From positions 1,240,001-1,304,000 of the forward strand of contig OY769938.1 in assembly GCA_963669295.1 (NCBI GenBank): a DNA stretch of 64,000 bases. Reading direction: 5' to 3'. This document shows, in pieces, positions 52,326 through 61,443 of the stretch (position 1 is the first letter of the stretch; the number at the start of each line of letters is the position of its first letter). The notes under the pieces were generated by a model, which worked only from the letters and a program-made list of their open reading frames with translations, was not told the origin of the DNA and did not search any database. Source of the DNA: G963669295 sp963669295. GTDB lineage: Bacteria > Bacteroidota > Bacteroidia > Flavobacteriales_D > CALLUQ01. The translations under genes were made by a program, and so were the position numbers.

Positions 52326-53099
52326 TTACTTTGAAATCACCAGCTTTTTAGAAGCCAGTTTTTTTCCATCAGCTACCAGTTGGTAGAAGTAAACACCTGA
52401 ATTTAATCCTACAGTGTTTAGTTTCAACACCCCTTCTTTATCATCTAATTTAATTTCTTTCACTTTAGCACCAAGCATATTGAATAACAAAACCTTGTTG
52501 TTTTCAGTTTGGCTATCTAACGAATAGTGAATGTTTGCAACAGTAGTAGCAGGGTTAGGATAAGCCTCAATGTTAAAAGAAGCTACCTTTTGCTCTTCGA
52601 TTCCTGTAGCAATGTCAAAAATAACATCTACATATACTGAATCGCTTTCGTTATCTCCATCAAATACTACATAACGGTAAGTACTGGTTCCCACATTGCC
52701 TTGTGGCATATGGTGAGCTGCAAAAGCATTGCCATCTGCAGGAACAGTATAACCAGAAGGAACAGGTAAAAAGTCACTCCATTGCGAATCTTGTGGCGTA
52801 GGAAATTGAGGGTTAGTGCCTGCATCCATCTCTCCGTAGCACAAAGCCCAGCAAAAATAGTTCCTTGTTCCGGCAACTACATTTGTTTCATAACGCTTAA
52901 TCTTTGTATTTACAGTTGTCTGCGCGTTATTGGTTACCGCCATGTATGCGTGCACATCAGCAGTACCTGGCACATCGGTTACTGTAATCTGACCATTGGT
53001 AATGTCAGTACCTTGATCGTCTTCAATAGTAAAAGTTTGTGCAGTTGCCCCTCCTATCAATAAAGTAGTGGCGGCAAGTATCGAGTAGAGTTTCTTCAT
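52326..53099 (-). CDS. Type IX-secreted protein, paralogue B (FCW/CYG family)
   Basis: 257 residues. Signal peptide (GGATAQ). The domain layout is identical to its neighbour: TFTIEDDQGTDITN, YFCWALCYGEMDAG, AFAAHHMPQG, TYRYVVFDG, then the type IX A tail (AYPNPATTVANIHY, LLFNMLGAKVKEI, LNSGVYFYQLVADG, KKLVISK). The two paralogues agree at most positions in both domain and tail, so the duplication is fairly recent or under strong constraint. The lone Cys pair in FCWxxCYG may form a disulfide. Own promoter at 53136-53166 and own terminator. Confidence 0.88.
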   Translation of the reverse strand: MKKLYSILAATTLLIGGATAQTFTIEDDQGTDITNGQITVTDVPGTADVHAYMAVTNNAQTTVNTKIKRYETNVVAGTRNYFCWALCYGEMDAGTNPQFPTPQDSQWSDFLPVPSGYTVPADGNAFAAHHMPQGNVGTSTYRYVVFDGDNESDSVYVDVIFDIATGIEEQKVASFNIEAYPNPATTVANIHYSLDSQTENNKVLLFNMLGAKVKEIKLDDKEGVLKLNTVGLNSGVYFYQLVADGKKLASKKLVISK

Positions 53100-53135
53100 G
53101 TTGATATAATTTTGCGTTTTCTTAAATCTTCAAAC

Positions 53136-53166
53136 CAAAAATAACCAAAAAATAACCGCGACACAA
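53136..53166 (-). promoter_or_regulatory. Promoter of type IX cargo paralogue B
   Basis: Minus strand TTG (53164-53166), 20-bp spacer, TATTTTTG (53136-53143), an exact TAnnTTTG box, giving a ~30-nt leader to the ATG at 53099. The divergent gene at 53332 has no equally clear box in this 232-bp region. Confidence 0.6.
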
Positions 53167-53331
53167 TAGGGGCAACAAAATGGTTAAAATTAGGATTCCA
53201 ACAATTCAATCCACTTTTAGTGCCACTTAATAAGGGGTTATCTTGCTTTTGAGTAAAAATTATGGAAAATTTGTATAGTGAGATATTCACGATATCTAAA
53301 TCGTTTAATCATTAATTAAATTAATACAGTC

Positions 53332-55029
53332 ATGAAAAAACTCTACACCACGGTATTGGCAGTCCTTGCTATAGGAGCCACTACTATGACCTTTGGTCAA
53401 TCACAAAGGTTGGTATTGGGTCAGCACTTTACACAAGCATCTTGTGGCCCTTGTGCTTCTCAAAACCCAGCCATGGAGGCTTTATTGGCCTCTAACGGTA
53501 ATGACCAAAAAATCTTTGTAGTACGTCACCAGGTTTCCTGGCCAGGTACTGACCCAATGTATAACGACTACCCAGCTGGTCCGGATGCAATGGTAAGTTA
53601 CTATGGCGTACAAGGCGTACCTAACTCAATGTTAGATGGTAACGTTGCTGGTCCTGATTTACCAGGTAACGTAATTACTCAAGGTAACATTGATAACCGC
53701 TATGCGGTTGCATCGCCTTTCGATATTGTAATTACCCCTTCTTTGAACGCAAACTGGGATGAAGTTACTGTTAATGTTGATGTAACTTGTACTCAAGCTG
53801 TTTCAGGTAACTTGAAATTACACATCGTTGTATTGGAGGAAGAAATTGCCTGGCAATCTGCTCCTGGTTCTAACGGTGAAACTAATTTCTTCAACGTAAT
53901 GCGTCAGATGTTACCAGGTACTAGTGGTACTACTATTGCTAGCTCTTGGGCGGTAAACGACAACGCTACTGTTAGTGAGTCGTGGACATTACAAAACATC
54001 TACAACCTGGGTGAATTAGCTGCTTTGGCTTACATTCAGGATGATGCTACTAAAGAAGTACACCAGGCTGCATGGGGTCATGTAACTGCTACTTCAAACA
54101 ATGGCAACGATGCTGCTGTTCTTGAAATCAACGATGTTCCAGCTTCTGTTTGTGGTACTGGTGACGTTACTCCTATGGTAACTATCCGTAACAACGGTAA
54201 CAACGCGTTGACTTCTTTAGACATTCAGTACGATGTAAACGGAGGTACTCCTCAAACTGTTAACTGGACTGGTAACTTAGCCACATTAGAAACTGAGCAA
54301 GTTGCTTTGCCAAACTCTACGTTTGCAGTAATGCCAAACAACACATTGACTGTTACTACATCTAACCCTAACGGTGCTACTGATGAGAACCCAGCAACTG
54401 ACCAAATGAGTACTCAGATTGTTGAAGCTCCATCTACTACCAACATCTTGAACATTGAGTTAGTTACTGACAACTATGGTTCAGAAACTTCTTGGGATGT
54501 AAGAGATGGCAACGGTACAGTTATCGGTTCTGGTAATGGTTACGGTAACGCAACTACTTACAATGAGCAAGTAAACATTACCAATGTTGATTGCTATACT
54601 TTCAACATTTACGATTCTTATGGTGATGGCATCTGCTGTGGCTATGGTAATGGATCTTACACGTTGAGAGATGGTAGCAACAACACATTGGCTACTGGTG
54701 GTGAGTTCTCTGATGAAGAAAACGTACCATTCGCTGGCGGTCCTACTGCTATCGATCCTAGTGCTGAGTTAGCTGCTAACATTAGCATCTACCCTAACCC
54801 ATTCACTAACTTCACTAACTTGAACTTGACATTGTTGGATGAAGAATCAGTAACTATTGATGTTTACAACCTTGTAGGTGAAAAAGTTTACACTTTGAAC
54901 AAAGGTGAGCTTGCTGCAGGTTTCCACAACATGACATTGGATTTCAACCAATTCGATGCTGGAATGTACATCATTAACATTACTGCAGGCGACAAAACTG
55001 CTTCTAAGAGAGTTACTTCTTTGAAGTAA
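53332..55029 (+). CDS. Omp28-like secreted protein with CGPC motif and type IX sorting domain
   Basis: 565 residues. Signal peptide to TMTFGQ (~23). The Omp28/thioredoxin-like part begins LVLGQHFTQASCGPCASQNP with Cys38-Gly-Pro-Cys41, the same four residues as the thioredoxin active site, followed by FVVRHQVSWPG and VQGVPNSMLDGN (cis-Pro-like loop). Middle beta domains follow, then DSYGDGICCGYGNGSYTL and the type IX A tail (SIYPNPFTNFTNLNL, YNLVGEKVYTL, DAGMYIINITAG, KRVTSLK). Codon use is strongly biased (GGT, AAC, ACT, GTA), suggesting very high expression. Heads a group with TlpA, DUF6029 and Omp28 genes. Confidence 0.9.
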   Translation: MKKLYTTVLAVLAIGATTMTFGQSQRLVLGQHFTQASCGPCASQNPAMEALLASNGNDQKIFVVRHQVSWPGTDPMYNDYPAGPDAMVSYYGVQGVPNSMLDGNVAGPDLPGNVITQGNIDNRYAVASPFDIVITPSLNANWDEVTVNVDVTCTQAVSGNLKLHIVVLEEEIAWQSAPGSNGETNFFNVMRQMLPGTSGTTIASSWAVNDNATVSESWTLQNIYNLGELAALAYIQDDATKEVHQAAWGHVTATSNNGNDAAVLEINDVPASVCGTGDVTPMVTIRNNGNNALTSLDIQYDVNGGTPQTVNWTGNLATLETEQVALPNSTFAVMPNNTLTVTTSNPNGATDENPATDQMSTQIVEAPSTTNILNIELVTDNYGSETSWDVRDGNGTVIGSGNGYGNATTYNEQVNITNVDCYTFNIYDSYGDGICCGYGNGSYTLRDGSNNTLATGGEFSDEENVPFAGGPTAIDPSAELAANISIYPNPFTNFTNLNLTLLDEESVTIDVYNLVGEKVYTLNKGELAAGFHNMTLDFNQFDAGMYIINITAGDKTASKRVTSLK

Positions 55030-55046
55030 TTAGCATTTAAATAAAG

Positions 55047-55098
55047 AGAATCAGCAGTTTGGTGCGATATTTGTCCCTAAGCTGCTGATTCTTTTTTT
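55047..55098 (+). terminator. Hairpin terminator/attenuator after the Omp28-T9SS gene
   Basis: 11-bp perfect stem AGAATCAGCAG/CTGCTGATTCT with a 24-nt loop, then a run of T on the plus strand. The TlpA-like ATG is only ~28 bp beyond, leaving little room for a separate promoter. Confidence 0.8.
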
Positions 55099-55125
55099 AA
55101 CCAATTATTAAAAACACTTAATGCT

Positions 55126-55629
55126 ATGAAAAAAGTACTTATGCTCTGCTTCTTGAGCTTGATGACAACCTCTGTAATCGTTGCACAGTCAAAAGTGAGA
55201 ACATTGCCTTCTTCTAACCTTAAAGATTTAAAAGGAAAGGCTGTGAACACTGCTAAACTTTCTAATGAGGGAAAGCCTATGATCATTAGCTTTTGGGCTA
55301 CCTGGTGCAGCCCTTGTAAGAAAGAACTGAATACCATTGCAGAGGTTTACGAAGAGTGGCAAGATGAAACCGGTGTTGAATTAGTTGCCGTTTCTATTGA
55401 TGATGCAAGGAGTGCTTCAAGGGTAAAACCTTACGTAGCAAGTAAAGCATGGGACTATCAAGTGTTGCTGGATCCCAACTCTGATTTTAAAAGAAAAATG
55501 GGCGTAAACAATGTACCACATACTTTCTTAGTGAATGGAAAAGGTGAAATTGTGTGGCAACATAACAACTATGCTCCTGGTGACGAAGATGAATTGCGTG
55601 AACAACTGAAGCACCTTACCGGGCATTAA
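55126..55629 (+). CDS. TlpA-like secreted thiol-disulfide oxidoreductase
   Basis: 167 residues. Signal peptide (VIVAQ). Thioredoxin fold of the TlpA/ResA group: FWATWCSPCKKEL with Cys61 and Cys64, VAVSIDDARSASRV, and the cis-Pro loop NNVPHTFLVNGKGEIV. It acts in the periplasm or at the envelope on protein thiols; partners are unknown. It lies between an Omp28-like protein with a CGPC motif and an outer-membrane protein gene 47 bp downstream. Reached by transcription through the hairpin at 55047-55098 or from an unseen promoter. Confidence 0.93.
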   Translation: MKKVLMLCFLSLMTTSVIVAQSKVRTLPSSNLKDLKGKAVNTAKLSNEGKPMIISFWATWCSPCKKELNTIAEVYEEWQDETGVELVAVSIDDARSASRVKPYVASKAWDYQVLLDPNSDFKRKMGVNNVPHTFLVNGKGEIVWQHNNYAPGDEDELREQLKHLTGH

Positions 55630-55676
55630 TTATTGCCCAATCAAGAAAAAGTTATTGCAAGTAAGATTTTAATTTA

Positions 55677-57398
55677 TTGGCGTTGAAAAAGTTTGTACTG
55701 GTATGCAGTGCAATGGCGTGTATGTTAATACATCACTCCACCACTGCACAAGATGGAATGTTGAGCTCCGGAGAGGTTCATGGTAACGTTCAGGTAATTG
55801 CACAACAATACAATGAAGATACATTGATTGGTGCGCAAGTTCCACCTGCAGAAACTGCTATGAATGCATTTACCAATATTATTTATACCAATGGCCCTTT
55901 TAGTGCTGGCTTTCGTTATGAATCATATCTGAATGCACAATTAGGTTACCCTGGCCGATTTAAAGGCACCGGGTTGGGTTATCGGTTTGTATCTTATGCT
56001 ATTGATGATTTAGAAGTTACAGCTGGTAACTTTTACGATCAGTTTGGTAACGGGCTCATCTTTAGGAGTTATGAAGAACGACAATTGGGTGTTGATAATG
56101 CCATGGATGGTGTACGCATCGCATACAAACCCTACAAAGGACTTTACCTAAAAGGGGTATACGGTGTTCAACGTTTCGATTTCGACAATGGACTCGTAAA
56201 TGGCGATGGCATTGTTAGGGGATTTGATGGTGAAATGAACCTGAATGAATTTTTTGATCGCCTCGATACAGCCAAAACCAGAATAACTATTGGAGGTAGC
56301 TTTGTAAGCAAATTTCAGCCCGATGACAACGCTGATTTGAACCTCCCGGAAAACGTAGGTTCTTATGCTGGTAGAATGAATCTTTCGTATGGAAAGGTAA
56401 GTTTGGGTGGTGAAATGGCTTATAAAATCAACGATCCTTCAGCTGATAATGGTTATATCTTCAAAGATGGTAAAGCCATGTTGGTGAATACTTCTTTTAC
56501 AACAAGAGGTTTTGCTTTATCGTTAGACGCCAAATACATCGAAAACATGAGCTATCGCTCCGATCGTGATGTAATTCTGACCGACCTTATGGTCAATTTC
56601 TTACCAGCTTTAACCAAGCCACATACATACAACCTCGCGGCAACTTTGTATCCTTATGCCACACAGCCTAATGGGGAAGTGGCTTACCAGGCAGAATTGG
56701 CTTACAAATTCAAAAAAGCCAGCAAAGCAAACAGTGGCCTCGGTAAATTTTTAGGAGGAAAATATGGCACCAGCATCACCATTAATGCTGCCGCTGCCTT
56801 TGGAATGGATTCTACCACGCTTGGCGATGTAAATAGCGATATCACCAGTCCCAGGCTAGGATACAAGGCCAACTTCTTTTCCCGTGGAGAACAATTATTC
56901 TTTAGCGACATCAACGTGGAGTTAAAGAAGAAAATATCAAAGAAATTCCGATTCACGTACATGTTTCTCAACATGGCATACGACAACGATATTAACCAGG
57001 GAGCTTATACCAATAGTGGTGCTGCAGTACATGGCAAGATTTATGCTGATATTCACATTCTGGATTTATCGTACAAGTTGGCAAAGAAGCACAACATCCG
57101 CATGGAAATGCAACACATGGAAACCAAGCAACATTTGCAAAATTGGGCCACTGGGTTAATTGAATATACTTATTCACCCCATTGGTTCGTTGCTGTATTG
57201 GATCAATATAATTATGGGAATGATATTCCCGAAGAAAGAATTCACTACGTATATACAACGGTAGGTTATATTAAAAATGCTCACCGTTTTACGGTTGGCT
57301 ATGGTAAACAACGTGCTGGTTTGTTTTGCGTAGGTGGTGTTTGTAGAACAGTACCTGCATCCAACGGGTTTACGTTCTCCATCACCAGTAGTTTTTAA
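55677..57398 (+). CDS. DUF6029-type outer membrane barrel protein
   Basis: 573 residues from a TTG start at 55677; a TTG two codons later is also possible and no ATG fits the signal peptide. Signal peptide to STTAQ. The body has alternating beta strands, a conserved front section (GEVHGNVQVIAQQYN, TNIIYTNGPFSAGFRYESYLN, AGNFYDQFGNGLIFRSYEERQLG) and a terminal strand ending FSITSSF. This matches the DUF6029 proteins seen next to TlpA and Omp28 genes in Bacteroidota, as I recall the family. Function unknown. 18 bp before the Omp28 lipoprotein gene, clearly in one operon. Confidence 0.8.
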   Translation: MALKKFVLVCSAMACMLIHHSTTAQDGMLSSGEVHGNVQVIAQQYNEDTLIGAQVPPAETAMNAFTNIIYTNGPFSAGFRYESYLNAQLGYPGRFKGTGLGYRFVSYAIDDLEVTAGNFYDQFGNGLIFRSYEERQLGVDNAMDGVRIAYKPYKGLYLKGVYGVQRFDFDNGLVNGDGIVRGFDGEMNLNEFFDRLDTAKTRITIGGSFVSKFQPDDNADLNLPENVGSYAGRMNLSYGKVSLGGEMAYKINDPSADNGYIFKDGKAMLVNTSFTTRGFALSLDAKYIENMSYRSDRDVILTDLMVNFLPALTKPHTYNLAATLYPYATQPNGEVAYQAELAYKFKKASKANSGLGKFLGGKYGTSITINAAAAFGMDSTTLGDVNSDITSPRLGYKANFFSRGEQLFFSDINVELKKKISKKFRFTYMFLNMAYDNDINQGAYTNSGAAVHGKIYADIHILDLSYKLAKKHNIRMEMQHMETKQHLQNWATGLIEYTYSPHWFVAVLDQYNYGNDIPEERIHYVYTTVGYIKNAHRFTVGYGKQRAGLFCVGGVCRTVPASNGFTFSITSSF

Positions 57399-57416
57399 TG
57401 GCATAAATTAGCGGTT

Positions 57417-58370
57417 ATGAAAAGAATACTTTTTGGTCTTGCTGCTCTTACATTAATTGTTGCAGCCACTTCTTGCGACAAAGTAAAGCAACCCAATGTT
57501 GCAGTAGCAGATATTTGTGAAGTTTGTGATACCATTACTGACTTCCCTACCAATACTAATACAAAACGAAATATCATCCTGGAAGAATTTACGGGGCACT
57601 TGTGTGCCAACTGCCCAGGAGGAACCTATCTAGCTCAACAAATGGACTCTACCTATGGCGAGCAGTTTGTGATTGTTGCCATGCACCCTGAAAGTAGTTT
57701 TACAGTATTGGATCCTGATGGTGACGGTAAGTACACTACCAATTGGGTGATTGAAGAAGCATCTGAAATCCTCACTTTCTTTGTTCCTTCACCGGCTTAT
57801 CCTTCTGGAATGATTAGTCGTAAAGAAATTGCAGGGAACTATTCCATTTCCAAAAACCAGTGGCCTGCTGAGGTAATGGCCATAGAAAATGATGCCCCAT
57901 TATTCAACATTCAATCCATTGCCAAGTTTTACGAATCGCAACGGGCACTTTGTGTGAATACAGAAGTAGAAGCATTGACAGCTGTTAATGGAACATATAA
58001 AGTTATCCATTACCTGGTAGAAGACAGCATTGTTGACTGGCAAAAGAATGGCAATCCTGTATTGGGTCAAGGGCACTGGCACTACCCTATTGGATCGGTA
58101 GCCGATTATGCCCACCGCCACGTATTACGTGATGTATTCGGGCACGTAGGTGTAAATGAAGGAGAACCACTGGGAAGTGGTAGCATTTGGGGAGACGAAA
58201 TTATTAATGGATCAGCAGCAACCGGCGACAAGTTTCACCTCCTTACTTCTCTTTGTGATGTAAATGATAGCTGGGATGAACATCATTTTTACATTGTTTC
58301 GTTTGTATATGATGATGCTACCAAGGAGATTCTTCAAGTTTATGAGGGTCATGTAGAAGTAGAAAATTAA
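57417..58370 (+). CDS. Omp28-related lipoprotein with CxxC motif
   Basis: 317 residues. Lipoprotein signal with TSC (lipid Cys 20). The Omp28 domain shows ILEEFTGHLCANCPGG (Cys63, Cys66), FVIVAMHPESSF and SPAYPSGMISRK, a thioredoxin-like layout. The C-terminal part contains DAHRHVLRDVFG-like and FVYDDATKEILQVYEGHV segments typical of the family. It is the third protein in this operon with a thioredoxin-type CxxC. Envelope location is certain from the lipobox; redox activity is inferred. Followed by a terminator at 58395-58427. Confidence 0.88.
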   Translation: MKRILFGLAALTLIVAATSCDKVKQPNVAVADICEVCDTITDFPTNTNTKRNIILEEFTGHLCANCPGGTYLAQQMDSTYGEQFVIVAMHPESSFTVLDPDGDGKYTTNWVIEEASEILTFFVPSPAYPSGMISRKEIAGNYSISKNQWPAEVMAIENDAPLFNIQSIAKFYESQRALCVNTEVEALTAVNGTYKVIHYLVEDSIVDWQKNGNPVLGQGHWHYPIGSVADYAHRHVLRDVFGHVGVNEGEPLGSGSIWGDEIINGSAATGDKFHLLTSLCDVNDSWDEHHFYIVSFVYDDATKEILQVYEGHVEVEN

Positions 58371-58394
58371 CCTTATTCTTTTCTTTATAATTTT

Positions 58395-58427
58395 AAGGGA
58401 TGTTTAACAGCATCCCTTTTGTTTTTC
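58395..58427 (+). terminator. Terminator after the Omp28 lipoprotein gene
   Basis: 8-bp stem AAGGGATG/CATCCCTT with an 8-nt loop, followed by a T-rich run (TTGTTTTT). The next co-directional ATG is at 58444, ~17 bp after the T-run. Confidence 0.85.
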
Positions 58428-58443
58428 TGAAATTGTTTGTTCC

Positions 58444-59046
58444 ATGAAAAAATGGCTGGTTCTTTTTTCCCTACTAGGCTTATATCACTACGCTACCGCC
58501 CAACAAACCTTTAACGCTGGACTTATGGCTGGTTTAAGCCTAACACAGGTACATGGTGATGGTTGGAGTGGGTTTGACAAAGCAGGACTTTGCGTTGGCG
58601 GGTTTGTCAATACCAACGTGCGTGAAAAAATGAACATTCAAATGGAGTTGCTTTACATCGAAAAAGGCAGCCAGAAAAATGCCGACCCTCAAAACGGTGA
58701 TTATAACTCCTACCTACTGGAATTGAATTATTTGGAAGTTCCAATCTTATTACGCTACCACCTTAAAAAAATTGATTTGGAGGCAGGCCCTGGCTTTGGT
58801 GCTTTAATTAAACAAGCCGAATCCGATCAACATGGCCCGATAATTGGTGTAGAGGAATTCAAAACATTGGATGTGAGTTTTATTTTTGGAGTGAGTTATG
58901 TGTTTTCTGATCATGTGAATGTAAATTGGCGCATTAACAACTCTGTATTGTCCATCAGCGATCGTGGTGAAGCAGGACGGGAATTTTGGTACAATACCGG
59001 TGTACATAATATTGCAACGGTAGTTAGCCTTCGTTATCAATTTTAA
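58444..59046 (+). CDS. PorT-like outer membrane beta-barrel protein
   Basis: 200 residues. Signal peptide (HYATAQ). Short barrel of the PorT/OMP_b-brl_2 type common in Bacteroidota: FNAGLMAGLSLTQVHGDG, MELLYIEKGSQ, LNYLEVPILLRYHLKKIDLEAGPGFGALI, and a last strand VVSLRYQF ending in Phe. It is too generic to assign to PorT of the type IX system itself. Starts just after the terminator of the Omp28 operon and has no obvious promoter of its own. Confidence 0.83.
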   Translation: MKKWLVLFSLLGLYHYATAQQTFNAGLMAGLSLTQVHGDGWSGFDKAGLCVGGFVNTNVREKMNIQMELLYIEKGSQKNADPQNGDYNSYLLELNYLEVPILLRYHLKKIDLEAGPGFGALIKQAESDQHGPIIGVEEFKTLDVSFIFGVSYVFSDHVNVNWRINNSVLSISDRGEAGREFWYNTGVHNIATVVSLRYQF

Positions 59047-59221
59047 TCCTCAATTATTTTTCCACGACTTAACTATTCATAATCAGTAGATAATATATTT
59101 TTTAAAACTACGTTGTGAATAATTACATCAGGAGAAAATTGGTTTTGATCTGGTTTTTTTCTAATTTAATCGATGGTAAAAGCAATGATTATTCTAACTG
59201 TCCAAATTAATTGCAAGGAGT

Positions 59222-59413
59222 ATGTTCGAGTTAAGTAAGAATATTCTGGAGAAAGTCAGTTTCGACAAAAGTTTATTCCGTAAAGAGTTAATTAAAGCAA
59301 TCAAGTGGGTAAAGAAAGATGAAGTGTTCTTATTAAGGGCATGGTGTTTAGCCACATTTGGTCATGTTTATGGAGATATTATAACGGAAACCTTTGAAAA
59401 GGTAGTCATCTAA
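59222..59413 (+). CDS. Small conserved cytosolic protein, 63 residues
   Basis: 63 residues beginning MFELSKNILEKVSFDKSLF. Predicted helical, basic in the first half, with FRKELIKAIKWVKKDEVFLLRAWCLATFG and an acidic C-terminal helix. AAGGAG lies two bases before the ATG, a stronger Shine-Dalgarno-like match than most genes here. Similar short proteins of this start and length occur in Flavobacteriia, to my recollection. No function known. Stands alone in a 390-bp space between the PorT-like gene and convergent queG; nothing else was recognised in 59047-59221. Confidence 0.7.
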   Translation: MFELSKNILEKVSFDKSLFRKELIKAIKWVKKDEVFLLRAWCLATFGHVYGDIITETFEKVVI

Positions 59414-59438
59414 TCGACTTTCTGCACTATCTACATTA

Positions 59439-60389
59439 CTACTTATTGGTTTTAGGCATTGATTGAAGAAACTTAATGTTCCTCTTCAGTCCTTTGTATT
59501 TAGTACGTTTAACAGCTGACTTTCTAAAAACTTCCTGAAAAACTTCTTCTGTAATTTCTTCCCAATCCTTTGAGTTCATTCCTAACAAATCAGGGTGAGG
59601 GTGAAATAGGGGTTCTTTGTGTGGCTTTGCAAACCTATTCCAGGGACAAACATCCTGGCAAATATCACATCCAAATGCCCAATTGTTAAATTGTCCTTTT
59701 ACCGAAGTTGGAATAGCCTCCTTAAGCTCAATGGTAAAGTATGAAATGCACTTACTGCCATCAACAACATAAGGTGCCACTATAGCTTCCGTAGGGCAAG
59801 CATCAATGCACTTGGTACATGTTCCGCAATAGTCTTTAATCGGTCCATCGTACTCCAATTCAACATCTACTATCAACTCAGCAATAAAAAAAAATGAACC
59901 TGCCGTTTTATTAATAAGGTTCGTATGCTTTCCCATCCACCCCAATCCGCTTTTTGCTGCCCAGGTTTTATCCAATACTGGAGCAGAATCTACAAAAGCC
60001 CTACCATTGATTTCACCAATGTTCATTTGTAGAGATTGCATTAATTCCTTTAATTTCCCTTTAATAACATGGTGGTAATCCTGGCCATAAGCGTATTTGG
60101 AAATCTTAGGTGCTTTAGGGTCATCTTGCGTTTGCTCTGGAAAATAATTTAACAAAAAAGAAATGACTGACTTTGCACCATCTACCAATAAACGAGGATC
60201 CAATCGCTTGTCAAAATGGTTTTCCATGTAGCTCATTTGCCCATGCATGCCCTTATTTAGCCATTTCTCAAGCCGCTGAGCTTCTTTCTCTAAAAATCCA
60301 GCCTTGGATATGCCACAATACATAAAACCCAGTCTTTGGGCTTCTTTTTTAATGAATTGTGTCTGTGCTTGTTTGTTGGTAACCTGCAT
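59439..60389 (-). CDS. queG: Epoxyqueuosine reductase
   Basis: 316 residues. Cobalamin- and iron-sulfur-dependent enzyme for the last step of queuosine formation in tRNA. Two 4Fe-4S motifs are visible: CGTCTKCIDACPTEAI (~190-205) and FGCDICQDVCPWNR (~240). The N-terminal domain has GFMYCGISKAGFL and GRAFVDSAPVLDKTWAAKSGLGWMGKHTN. Length is slightly short of E. coli QueG, lacking its C-terminal HEAT-like part, as is usual for many Bacteroidota. Its start is adjacent to the ruvB stop (no gap). Confidence 0.94.
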   Translation of the reverse strand: MQVTNKQAQTQFIKKEAQRLGFMYCGISKAGFLEKEAQRLEKWLNKGMHGQMSYMENHFDKRLDPRLLVDGAKSVISFLLNYFPEQTQDDPKAPKISKYAYGQDYHHVIKGKLKELMQSLQMNIGEINGRAFVDSAPVLDKTWAAKSGLGWMGKHTNLINKTAGSFFFIAELIVDVELEYDGPIKDYCGTCTKCIDACPTEAIVAPYVVDGSKCISYFTIELKEAIPTSVKGQFNNWAFGCDICQDVCPWNRFAKPHKEPLFHPHPDLLGMNSKDWEEITEEVFQEVFRKSAVKRTKYKGLKRNIKFLQSMPKTNK

Positions 60390-61415
60390 TTAATGAAACA
60401 AGTCTCGTTGGTCGGCTCCAGGTAACTTCCCAAGGTGTTGATAAGCTAGATCAGTGGTTTGTCGCCCCCTGGGGGTACGTATCAAATATCCCTCCTGAAT
60501 CAAGAATGGTTCATATACTTCTTCAATCGTTCCTGCTTGCTCTCCTACTGCAGTGGCAATGGTGGTTAACCCTACAGGTCCTCCTTTAAATTTCTCTATA
60601 ATGGTGCTCAATATTTTGTTATCCATCTCGTCTAACCCATGTTCATCAACGTTCAATGCATCCAACGATAAATGAGCAATATCTAAATCGATCACTCCTG
60701 TGCCTTTGATTTGCGCAAAGTCTCGTACCCTTCTTAATAATGCATTGGCAATTCTAGGTGTTCCTCTACTCCTACCAGCAATTTCATAGGCCGCATTTTC
60801 TTCAATAGGAATATTTAAAATGCTGGCAGAACGTTCTACAATAAGTGTTAATATTTTAGCATCATAATATTCCAGGCGAGAATTGATCCCAAAGCGTGCT
60901 CTTAGTGGAGATGTAAGTAACCCAGAACGGGTAGTGGCACCTATGAGCGTAAAAGGGTTAAGAGCTATTTGTACAGATCGTGCATTGGGTCCGGTATCAA
61001 TCATAATATCGATTTGATAATCTTCCATGGCCGAATACAGGTACTCTTCTACCACCGGAGATAATCGATGAATCTCATCAATAAATAGTACATCTCCTTC
61101 TTCGAGGTTGGTTAGCAACCCTGCCAAGTCACCAGGCTTATCCAGTACTGGCCCGGAAGTAACCTTGATTCCAACTCCTAGTTCGTTAGCAATAATATTT
61201 GCCAATGTGGTTTTCCCCAGACCAGGAGGTCCGTGTAACAACACATGATCTAGTGCTTCGCTTCGTTGCAGGGCAGCAGCCACGAAAATTTTAAGGTTAT
61301 CGGTCACCTTACGCTGTCCTGTAAAATCATCAAACTGAGTAGGACGCAATACTCTTTCCAGCTCCTTGTCTGAAGCCGACATATCACCATCTCTCAATTC
61401 AACCGAATCCTCCAT
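60390..61415 (-). CDS. ruvB: Holliday junction helicase RuvB
   Basis: 341 residues. AAA+ motor of branch migration. Walker A GPPGLGKTTLANIIANELG, Walker B VLFIDEIHRLSPVVEEYLYSAMED, sensor-type GATTRSGLLTSPLRARFGI and the C-terminal winged helix (EPFLIQEGYLIRTPRGRQTT) are all typical. Placed between the barrel gene (28-bp gap) and queG (no gap). Confidence 0.97.
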   Translation of the reverse strand: MEDSVELRDGDMSASDKELERVLRPTQFDDFTGQRKVTDNLKIFVAAALQRSEALDHVLLHGPPGLGKTTLANIIANELGVGIKVTSGPVLDKPGDLAGLLTNLEEGDVLFIDEIHRLSPVVEEYLYSAMEDYQIDIMIDTGPNARSVQIALNPFTLIGATTRSGLLTSPLRARFGINSRLEYYDAKILTLIVERSASILNIPIEENAAYEIAGRSRGTPRIANALLRRVRDFAQIKGTGVIDLDIAHLSLDALNVDEHGLDEMDNKILSTIIEKFKGGPVGLTTIATAVGEQAGTIEEVYEPFLIQEGYLIRTPRGRQTTDLAYQHLGKLPGADQRDLFH

Positions 61416-61443
61416 AACTCAAAGTTAACAAAATTTGAAAGTG

